From: Hyphomicrobiales bacterium
GTDB lineage: Bacteria; Pseudomonadota; Alphaproteobacteria; Rhizobiales; Rhizobiaceae
Assembly (NCBI GenBank): GCA_900472485.1
Contig: UCII01000005.1
Span: 62,001 to 126,000 of the forward strand
Direction of reading: 5' to 3'
Length of the DNA: 64,000 nt
The translations under genes were made by a program, and so were the position numbers. Below the pieces are notes generated by a model. That model saw only the letters and a program-made list of their open reading frames with translations. It did no database searches and was not told the DNA's origin. Numbering within the stretch: position 1 is the stretch's first letter; each line of letters opens with the position of its first letter. Shown piece by piece: positions 58,182 through 64,000 of this stretch.

Positions 58182-59141
58182 ATGCGCTTGGATATCGATC
58201 GAATCGAAATCGCTGCCACGACCATACACAAGGTCTTTCGGCATACACCGCAATACGTCTGTGAAAGTTTGAGCCGGGCGCTGGGCTGCCGGGTCGTTCT
58301 CAAGGTCGAAACGATGAATCCTGTGCGCTGCTTCAAGGGGCGTGGCACCGAGATGGTTTTGGCGAGGCTCCAGTCACAAGGTGACAAGAAATCGGTCGTT
58401 TGCGCCAGCGCGGGCAATCTCGGCCAGGCACTCGCTTATGGCGGTCGACTGAGAAACTTTGATGTTACGGTAACGGCGTCCGTCGCCGCAAATGCCTTGA
58501 AGGTGGAAAAGATGCGGCTACTTGGAGCAAATGTCGTGTTGGTCGAAGGGGAGATCGAAGCCGCGCTCCAGGCAGCCTCGGATATCGCCGAAGAAACGGG
58601 TGCCTTCCTCGTGGAGGACAGTAAAAATCTTGACACTTGTGAAGGTGCCGCGACAATCGGACTCGAGCTTTCCGAATTTCCTCAGGCGCTGGACGCCGTC
58701 TTGGTTTCTCTGGGGGCTGGGGCAATGGCGACGGGCATCGGCTATGCCCTGAAGTGCCGGCGGCCGAATGTGGAGATAATCACGGTCCAGCCCCGAAATG
58801 CACCGGCTATGACTCTTTCCTTCAAGGCGAAGCGGATCGTGGACGCGGGCGCCCCGAACACCATCGCCGATGGTGTAGCCGGACGCTATGTGATCCCGGA
58901 AGTTCTCGATGACCTATTGGTCGTTGCCGATGACGCCCTTTTGGTCGGAGAGGACAGTATCAAGGAGGGGATGCGACTTCTATACTTTCATTCGGGACTT
59001 GTCGTGGAGCCCGCAGCCGCCCTTGGCGTCGCCGCCATTCTTGAGAATCCACAGCGTTTCGCCGGCAAGACCGTGGCAACCGTTCTCTGTGGCGGCAATG
59101 TCGAATCCAAGGCGTTCGAAGCGTGGATTGGGAAACCCTAA
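58182..59141 (+). CDS. PLP-dependent fold-type II lyase (threonine/serine dehydratase-like)
   Basis: A 319-residue enzyme of the threonine dehydratase/serine racemase family. The PLP Lys is in VRCFKGRG; SAGNLGQALAY is the PLP ring and substrate-binding Asn loop; SLGAGAMATGIG is the phosphate-binding glycine loop; VLCGGNVES lies near the end. There is no C-terminal ACT domain, so it is a catabolic or racemase type. GGAGG lies seven bases before the ATG at 58182. It sits between a whole DUF1127 gene and a DUF1127 fragment, so it may be an inserted gene. The substrate is not certain. Confidence 0.85.
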   Translation: MRLDIDRIEIAATTIHKVFRHTPQYVCESLSRALGCRVVLKVETMNPVRCFKGRGTEMVLARLQSQGDKKSVVCASAGNLGQALAYGGRLRNFDVTVTASVAANALKVEKMRLLGANVVLVEGEIEAALQAASDIAEETGAFLVEDSKNLDTCEGAATIGLELSEFPQALDAVLVSLGAGAMATGIGYALKCRRPNVEIITVQPRNAPAMTLSFKAKRIVDAGAPNTIADGVAGRYVIPEVLDDLLVVADDALLVGEDSIKEGMRLLYFHSGLVVEPAAALGVAAILENPQRFAGKTVATVLCGGNVESKAFEAWIGKP

Positions 59142-59159
59142 AGGTGCGCTTGTTTCAAG

Positions 59160-59228
59160 CCGAGCGACATCGGCCTGATGCGGCTCGAGGCGGCGACGGA
59201 AGCCAAGAAGTCGTTCTTCTGGGACTGA
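59160..59228 (+). pseudogene. DUF1127 gene fragment (3' end only)
   Basis: The reading frame SDIGLMRLEAATEAKKSFFWD ends in TGA at 59226-59228 and is clearly the C-terminus of a DUF1127 protein. No N-terminal part or start codon precedes it; the sequence upstream belongs to the lyase gene. It probably remains of a second DUF1127 gene interrupted or replaced by the lyase segment. Confidence 0.75.
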
Positions 59229-59234
59229 GCGGGC
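59164..59234 (+). repeat. Direct repeat, copy 2 (flanking the lyase gene)
   Basis: The second copy of the 71-bp segment at 57930-58000. The two copies lie in the same orientation on each side of the lyase gene, 1234 bp apart, and both continue past the stop into GAGCGGGC. Confidence 0.75.
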
Positions 59235-59267
59235 GGATGAACCTGGGCAGCCCTGTCTGTCAGTCAC

Positions 59268-59801
59268 TTATTCGAAGTCCAGAATGGAATATATGAAGTC
59301 AGCGCGCTCCTCGATGCCGATTTTCGGAAGAACGTGCACCTCATAGCCGAGCGCGGGATAGGCGGTGCTCAATCGGTCATACTCCGCAACCGCCGCCGTA
59401 AAATCGTGCCTTCTTTCGCCGTCGCTGACATAGATTTCCGGCCATGGCGGCGTCAGGAAGACATGTCGGTTGTAGCGATGCAATTGGCCAAGCGGAGCCA
59501 GGGCCGGTTCGCCCTTCATATGTTCGAGCGCCGATGCGGCGTCGATCAAGCCTCTGTCGAAGAAGACAATCCCAGGAAGCGCTATCGCTTTCTCGCGATC
59601 TGCGAGCGACACGGCGATTGCCCGGCGCGCGAAGGCCGGTCCATCCACCCATGGCAAAGCGGAGCCGCCGCTCTCCAATTCCTCGATGACGATGCGTCGC
59701 CCCGGCTCTTCGATAACCTGGTGCCCGCGGCGCTTGAGCGCTCCCAATAATTTGGATTTCCCGCCGCCGGAGCAGCCGGAAAGAATGACGAACCTATCCA
59801 T
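59268..59801 (-). CDS. AAA_28-type P-loop ATPase
   Basis: A 177-residue ATPase or nucleotide kinase-like protein. The P-loop is ILSGCSGGGKSKLLGAL; further on, IVFFDRGLIDAAS resembles the lid and Asp region of the AAA_28 family. AGGGA lies nine bases before the ATG at 59801. The frame continues upstream as a non-homologous overlap to 60338 and is rejected. It is followed on the same strand by nothing before the lyase. The function is unknown; related proteins in other bacteria are annotated as ATPases or kinases. Confidence 0.85.
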   Translation of the reverse strand: MDRFVILSGCSGGGKSKLLGALKRRGHQVIEEPGRRIVIEELESGGSALPWVDGPAFARRAIAVSLADREKAIALPGIVFFDRGLIDAASALEHMKGEPALAPLGQLHRYNRHVFLTPPWPEIYVSDGERRHDFTAAVAEYDRLSTAYPALGYEVHVLPKIGIEERADFIYSILDFE

Positions 59802-59884
59802 GACAATGATCCCTGAGCGTGCGGGGACGTCATGCGCCGGTGCGGTATGTCGCCCAAGGCGAAGAATAGCCTCAGGCCATCGGC

Positions 59885-60292
59885 CTAATTGCAGGCCTTC
59901 GAGCCCGCAGCCCAGCGATTGACGTCGCCCGTGATGCGACCACCGGCAGCGCCTGCCATCATCGGACCGAAGGCCTGCAGCTGTGCGGGATTGCCTTCCG
60001 CTTGCACAACGAGAGACGGCCGGCCCGTCGGATGCTTCTTGTCGACCACGAGGATGCGCGGGCGACCGGTGAAGGAGTTGAGCTCCGGAGCGAGCTGATA
60101 ACTCACGAAAGCCGGGTCCGAAGACTTGAACCAGCAGGTATTGGCATTGAGCATGATGCGCTCCATCGTCGACAGGGCGCTGTGATCGGTTGCGGTGATG
60201 GCCGGCGGACGCGGGCCGCAAGAGGTGACCAGCAGCCCAAGCATCGCGATAGCGGCGGCGGAGTAAAGTCCTGTCAGGAGGCGAGGGCGCAT
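59885..60292 (-). CDS. Putative lipoprotein of unknown function
   Basis: A 135-residue protein with a lipoprotein signal: basic N-terminus, hydrophobic YSAAAIAMLGLL, and lipobox VTSC with the acylated Cys at residue 25. The mature part has two further Cys (ANTCW and SKACN) and a GPMMAGAAGGRI stretch. An ATG at 60292 is preceded by GAAAGAG; a TTG at 60295 is also in frame. Family not recognised. Confidence 0.7.
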   Translation of the reverse strand: MRPRLLTGLYSAAAIAMLGLLVTSCGPRPPAITATDHSALSTMERIMLNANTCWFKSSDPAFVSYQLAPELNSFTGRPRILVVDKKHPTGRPSLVVQAEGNPAQLQAFGPMMAGAAGGRITGDVNRWAAGSKACN

Positions 60293-60401
60293 CAATCTCT
60301 TTCCAATAAGGCGGTGGGGCTGGTCTGCCGGGTCGCATTCCGGCGCCCTGCTGTTCGATCCAAAAACGCCGATTTTATGGTTCTGATAGCGGGCTGGCCT
60401 A

Positions 60402-61073
60402 TCAGGCCGCTATCACGCCAAGCGCGGACGCAAACAGACCGCGACCGTCGCTGCCGCCATGGGCCGCCTCGATCAGATTTTCCGGATGCGGCATCATGCC
60501 AAGCACATTGCCCTTGGCGTTCATGACGCCGGCGATGTCGTTGACCGAGCCGTTCGGGTTGGTGCCTTCGGCATAGCGGAAGACCACCTGGCCATTATCC
60601 TCGATCGCCTTCAGCGTTTCGGCATCGGCAAAATAGTTGCCGTCGTGATGCGCCACCGGGCTGCGGATGACCTGGCCCTTGGCATAGGCGGCCGTGAAGT
60701 CGGTTTCGGCATTGACGACTTCCAGCTTCACTTCGCGGCAGACGAACTTCAGCGAGGCGTTGCGCATCAGCGCGCCCGGCAGCATGCCTGCTTCCAGAAG
60801 GATCTGGAAACCGTTGCAAACGCCCAAAACTTTGACGCCCTTGTCGGCCTTGTCTCTGATCGCCTGCATGATCGGCATGCGGGCGGCAATCGCGCCGCAG
60901 CGCAGATAATCGCCGTAAGAGAAGCCGCCTGGAATGACGATAAGGTCGACATCCGGGATCTCGGTCTCCGTCTGCCAGACCGTTACGGGCGCATGGCCGG
61001 AAATCTTGGTCAGCGCCGCGATCATGTCGCGATCGCGATTGAGGCCGGGGAGTTGGACGACTGCAGATTTCAT
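60402..61073 (-). CDS. purQ: Phosphoribosylformylglycinamidine synthase, glutaminase subunit
   Basis: A 223-residue class I glutamine amidotransferase that feeds ammonia to PurL. The Cys nucleophile lies in [19 protein letters not shown], and the His/Glu pair in [28 protein letters not shown] forms the oxyanion region. It is the third gene of a purC-purS-purQ operon, 103 bases after purS. The ATG at 61073 is chosen. Confidence 0.97.
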   Translation of the reverse strand: MKSAVVQLPGLNRDRDMIAALTKISGHAPVTVWQTETEIPDVDLIVIPGGFSYGDYLRCGAIAARMPIMQAIRDKADKGVKVLGVCNGFQILLEAGMLPGALMRNASLKFVCREVKLEVVNAETDFTAAYAKGQVIRSPVAHHDGNYFADAETLKAIEDNGQVVFRYAEGTNPNGSVNDIAGVMNAKGNVLGMMPHPENLIEAAHGGSDGRGLFASALGVIAA

Positions 61074-61176
61074 GATGCTGTTCCCGCAATAGGCAAAGGT
61101 ATAATCGCTGGAAGTGCTTCGTGAGCCATATCCCATTGCCTCAGACAAGGGAAGGATGGCTCGCGAAAGAGGACAA

Positions 61177-61419
61177 TCAGTCGATCGAAATGCTGAAGTT
61201 CTCGATGACCGTATTGGCGAGAAGCTTCTCGCACATGGCCTTCAGATCGGCTTCTGCCTTGTTCTTGTCGGTGCCTTCAAGCTCGAGATCGAAGACCTTG
61301 CCCTGGCGGACCTGATGGACGCCGTCAAAGCCGAGGGCGTCGAGCGCGCCTTCGATTGCCTTGCCCTGCGGATCGAGAACGCCGTTCTTCAGCGTGACGG
61401 TTACACGAGCCTTGATCAC
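61177..61419 (-). CDS. purS: Phosphoribosylformylglycinamidine synthase, PurS subunit
   Basis: An 80-residue protein that joins PurL and PurQ into the active complex. Family features: [27 protein letters not shown] and [12 protein letters not shown]. It lies between purC (17 bases upstream) and purQ. Confidence 0.96.
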   Translation of the reverse strand: MIKARVTVTLKNGVLDPQGKAIEGALDALGFDGVHQVRQGKVFDLELEGTDKNKAEADLKAMCEKLLANTVIENFSISID

Positions 61420-61436
61420 GATTGTCCTTTCTGAAC

Positions 61437-62201
61437 TTACTTAACGAGAACTGGGCCCGTGCCGCGCACGGGTTCGTTTTCATTGATGATGCCGAGGCGG
61501 CGAGCCACTTCGGAATAGGCTTCGAGCAGGCCGCCCAGATCGCGACGAAAGCGGTCCTTGTCCATCTTCTCGCGGGTTTCGATGTCCCAGAGACGGCAAG
61601 AGTCCGGCGAGATTTCGTCGGCGAGAATGATGCGCATCATGTCGCCTTCGAAGAGGCGGCCGCATTCGATCTTGAAATCGACCAGCTGGATGCCGACGCC
61701 GAGGAAAAGACCGGTCATGAAGTCGTTGACGCGGATGGCAAGCGCCATGATGTCATCGAGCTCTGCCGGATTGGCCCAGCCGAAGGCAGTGATGTGCTCT
61801 TCGGAGACCAATGGGTCCTCGAGAGCGTCGGACTTGTAGTAGAACTCGATGATCGAACGTGGCAGGACTACGCCTTCCTCGATGCCGAGGCGTTTGGCGA
61901 GCGAGCCGGCGGCAACGTTGCGCACCACGATCTGGAGCGGAATCATCTCCACTTCCCTGATCAGCTGCTCGCGCATGTTGAGGCGGCGGATGAAATGGGT
62001 GGGAATGCCGATCTTGTTCAGATGGCTGAAAATATACTCGCAGATGCGATTGTTCAGAACGCCCTTGCCATCTATGACTTCGTGCTTCTTCTTGTTGAAG
62101 GCGGTGGCGTCGTCCTTGAAGAACTGGATCAGCGTGCCCGGCTCAGGTCCTTCATAAAGGATCTTGGCCTTGCCCTCGTAAATACGGCGGCGACGGTTCA
62201 T
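61437..62201 (-). CDS. purC: SAICAR synthase
   Basis: A 254-residue ATP-dependent ligase that joins CAIR with aspartate to form SAICAR in purine synthesis. Signatures: [12 protein letters not shown] with the ATP-binding loop, [45 protein letters not shown] (the SAICAR synthase signatures). The ATG at 62201 follows the preceding frame's continuation to 62267, which lacks homology. It leads a purC-purS-purQ operon, while purL is 6 kb away on the same strand. The 266 bases upstream (62202-62467) carry no gene and presumably the operon promoter. Confidence 0.97.
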   Translation of the reverse strand: MNRRRRIYEGKAKILYEGPEPGTLIQFFKDDATAFNKKKHEVIDGKGVLNNRICEYIFSHLNKIGIPTHFIRRLNMREQLIREVEMIPLQIVVRNVAAGSLAKRLGIEEGVVLPRSIIEFYYKSDALEDPLVSEEHITAFGWANPAELDDIMALAIRVNDFMTGLFLGVGIQLVDFKIECGRLFEGDMMRIILADEISPDSCRLWDIETREKMDKDRFRRDLGGLLEAYSEVARRLGIINENEPVRGTGPVLVK

Positions 62202-62467
62202 TGGTATTGTTCTCTGTCTTTGGCGCTCATGGGACAGCGCAAGTGGATCGTATGTGGGCGTCCCCATAACGGATAAGAAGCGAATTCACAATCCGCCTGC
62301 GCCTCCTTCCTTGGAATTCCGGCCTTAGCGGGATGCCAATGCCAGATTCGGGGTCCAGTCATGACCTGTTTTACAGGTTTTTATCTGATGATGGAATGAA
62401 GGCGCCCTGTACTTCACAGGCTAGTGAGGCGAGGCATGCCTCTATCCATGATCATTTAGCGATGATA

Positions 62468-63022
62468 CTACGGCTTCAGCTGGCTGAGAAACTTTGCAAA
62501 GACCATCGTGCCCTCCGGCCAGGGGCCGTGACCGGATTCGGTGTTGATATGGCCAGCTTCGCCGGCATCGATCAGCATCGAACCCCAGCTATTGGCGATA
62601 TCGTCCGCATGCTCGTAGCTGCCGAAGGGATCGTTGCGGCTGGCAATCGTGATCGACGGAAATGGCAGGGGATCGCGCGGATAGGGGCCGAACGTCATCA
62701 GATGCTTCGGCCGGATGTCGGGATTGGCGACATCGGGCGGTGCGACGAAGAATGCGCCTGCGACCTTATTGCGGAAATGCGGGATTGCATGGATCACCGA
62801 GGGTACGCCGAGGGAGTGCGCGACCAGCACGACGGGCTTGTCCGACGCATTCACTTCTTCCGCAATGCGGGCCACCCAATCGTCGCGCACGGGCTTCGAC
62901 CATTCCGCCTGTTCCACGCGCCGTGCGGTCGAGAGCTTCTGCTCCCAGCGCGTCTGCCAGTGGTCGGGGCCGGAATTCGTGTAGCCGGGAATGATGAGGA
63001 TGTTTGCGTCGGAGGCTTTCAT
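62468..63022 (-). CDS. RBBP9/YdeN-type serine hydrolase
   Basis: A 184-residue alpha/beta hydrolase of the RBBP9/YdeN family. The nucleophile elbow is VAHSLGVPSVIH (HSLG, Ser as nucleophile). The start IIPGYTNSGPDHWQTRWE is typical of the family; the catalytic His is likely GEAGHINTESGHGPWPEG at the C-terminus. The ATG at 63022 is chosen because the long upstream extension to 63322 has no homology. The substrate is unknown. It is divergent from the DUF2189 gene. Confidence 0.88.
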   Translation of the reverse strand: MKASDANILIIPGYTNSGPDHWQTRWEQKLSTARRVEQAEWSKPVRDDWVARIAEEVNASDKPVVLVAHSLGVPSVIHAIPHFRNKVAGAFFVAPPDVANPDIRPKHLMTFGPYPRDPLPFPSITIASRNDPFGSYEHADDIANSWGSMLIDAGEAGHINTESGHGPWPEGTMVFAKFLSQLKP

Positions 63023-63190
63023 GATTTCGCCGATGTGGAAAAGGGGAACCCAACTGTCAAGGGAAAAGGCGACAATTGCGGCAAAATTTGCTAGGATTGC
63101 CGTTGCCGGTAGCGAATGACGATGTCGGCGACCCGTTTTGCCGCCATCCAGCACCGCCAACCGAGCACCACGGTTGAGGAGGAGAGCATT

Positions 63191-63991
63191 ATGACGGCCT
63201 TTCACGTCATGGTTGGAGCAGACCACACTTTTACGCGTCCCGCCATCCGTAAGATCGCTATCGCCGATCTCGTCGATGCCCTGAAAATGGGACTGGACGA
63301 TTTCAGCGAAAAACCATCCCATTATGTCTTCCTGTGCCTAATGTATCCGATTGCCGGCATCGCCCTGGCGATCTGGAGCACCGACCAGAATCTGCTGCCA
63401 TTGCTGTTTCCGCTGATGTCCGGTTTTGCCCTGCTTGGACCCTTGGCCGCGATCGGCCTCTATGAGATCAGCAGGCGGCGGGAAAAGGGGCTGGATACGT
63501 CGTGGAGCCATGCGTTCGACGTGCGCTTCTCATCAGCCTTGCCGTCGATCATTGTTGCCGGCCTCATGCTGTTCGGCCTGTTCATCGTCTGGCTCTTCGT
63601 GGCGAGGAATATCTATTTCATCTATTTTGGCGATGGTGTTCCCCCGACGCTTCCATCCTTCGTGTCGAGCGTACTGACGACGCGGGAAGGCATGGCCATG
63701 ATGCTTTGGGGCGATCTGATCGGCTTTGTCTTTGCGCTCGTGGCCCTGGCGACCACTGTCGTTGCGTTCCAGCTGCTGTTGGACCGTGACATCGGTGTCG
63801 TCGCCGCGATCGATGCGAGTATCCGGGCGACGCTGACCAATCCGGTGCCCATCGCCGTCTGGGGCTTGATCGTGGCGGCGCTGCTCGTCATCGGCACCAT
63901 CCCGATCTTTGCCGGGCTGGCGGTCGTCATGCCGATCCTCGGCCATGCATCCTGGCATCTCTATCGCAAGCTGATTGTGACTGAAAGCTAG
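63191..63991 (+). CDS. DUF2189 integral membrane protein
   Basis: A 266-residue membrane protein with a short cytoplasmic N-terminus ending KIAIADLVDALKMGLDDFSEKPSHYVFLCLM, then about six membrane segments. The DUF2189 signature EISRRREKGLDTSWSHAFDV lies between helices 2 and 3. The ATG at 63191 is preceded by GGAGAG. It ends nine bases before the window edge region. Members are often next to cytochrome c oxidase genes, but not here. The function is unknown. Confidence 0.88.
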   Translation: MTAFHVMVGADHTFTRPAIRKIAIADLVDALKMGLDDFSEKPSHYVFLCLMYPIAGIALAIWSTDQNLLPLLFPLMSGFALLGPLAAIGLYEISRRREKGLDTSWSHAFDVRFSSALPSIIVAGLMLFGLFIVWLFVARNIYFIYFGDGVPPTLPSFVSSVLTTREGMAMMLWGDLIGFVFALVALATTVVAFQLLLDRDIGVVAAIDASIRATLTNPVPIAVWGLIVAALLVIGTIPIFAGLAVVMPILGHASWHLYRKLIVTES

Positions 63992-64000
63992 ACCAAGCCG

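Noticed and set aside
62364-62384. A small hairpin with T run on the plus strand between the serine hydrolase and purC
   Set aside because: Only a 6-bp AT-rich stem, and no plus-strand gene ends there; not enough to call a terminator.

Overview
The window is chromosomal DNA from an alphaproteobacterium of the Rhizobiaceae, most likely Rhizobium sensu stricto. The base composition is GC-rich. Order-specific proteins point the same way: a giant Growth Pole Ring (GPR/RgsE) homologue, CckA, a one-cysteine DksA, a short-form PurL with separate PurS and PurQ, and a eukaryotic-type NADP isocitrate dehydrogenase. I see no rRNA, tRNA, CRISPR array or insertion sequence. Coding density is high and nearly all genes are chromosomal housekeeping genes.

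Layout. 1-4.1 kb is a sugar-use block: the end of a sugar isomerase, a Gfo/Idh/MocA dehydrogenase, an aldo/keto reductase and a GH43 glycosidase that appears to start at ATT. 4.2-13 kb holds an RcnB-like protein, the 2281-residue GPR homologue (minus strand), an Hpt protein and a ferredoxin; two CtrA-type sites lie between GPR and Hpt. A minus-strand small RNA candidate follows at about 13.0 kb. 13.3-20.5 kb holds a DUF922 protein, folP-folB-folK, a YcjX/YcjF pair, a SixA-like phosphatase and dksA. 20.5-25.8 kb holds a FliO-like protein, cckA, and a type II tryptophanyl-tRNA synthetase preceded by a leader peptide with two adjacent Trp codons. 25.8-35 kb holds psuG/psuK, recA, alaS, an AraC/GyrI regulator, a glutathione transferase and icd. 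35-42 kb holds trmJ-murI-GNAT, an FMN-dependent hydroxy-acid dehydrogenase, a HerA/FtsK-like ATPase and a two-gene nucleotidyltransferase cassette. 42-50.8 kb holds rpsD, glsA, ttcA, two tandem inositol monophosphatase paralogues, an adenylate cyclase, two tandem Bcr/CflA transporters and grxD. 51-64 kb holds two uncharacterised genes between grxD and bolA, then purL, a PagL-like deacylase, a MocR regulator, a DUF1127 gene, a PLP-dependent lyase flanked by duplicated DUF1127 3' ends, purQ-purS-purC, a serine hydrolase and a DUF2189 membrane protein.

Shared functions. Folate (folPBK) and purine (purL, purQ, purS, purC) synthesis account for two blocks. CckA and the CtrA-type boxes upstream of GPR link cell-cycle control to polar growth. 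GrxD and BolA are a known iron-sulfur regulatory pair and lie near each other. A roughly 107-bp double palindrome occurs twice (21.5 and 32.9 kb).

The most unusual signals are the trpS leader/attenuator, the ATT start of the GH43 gene, the CCTCCC-loop RNA candidate, the 11-residue-based repeats of GPR, the nucleotidyltransferase cassette, and the lyase gene bracketed by DUF1127 fragments.
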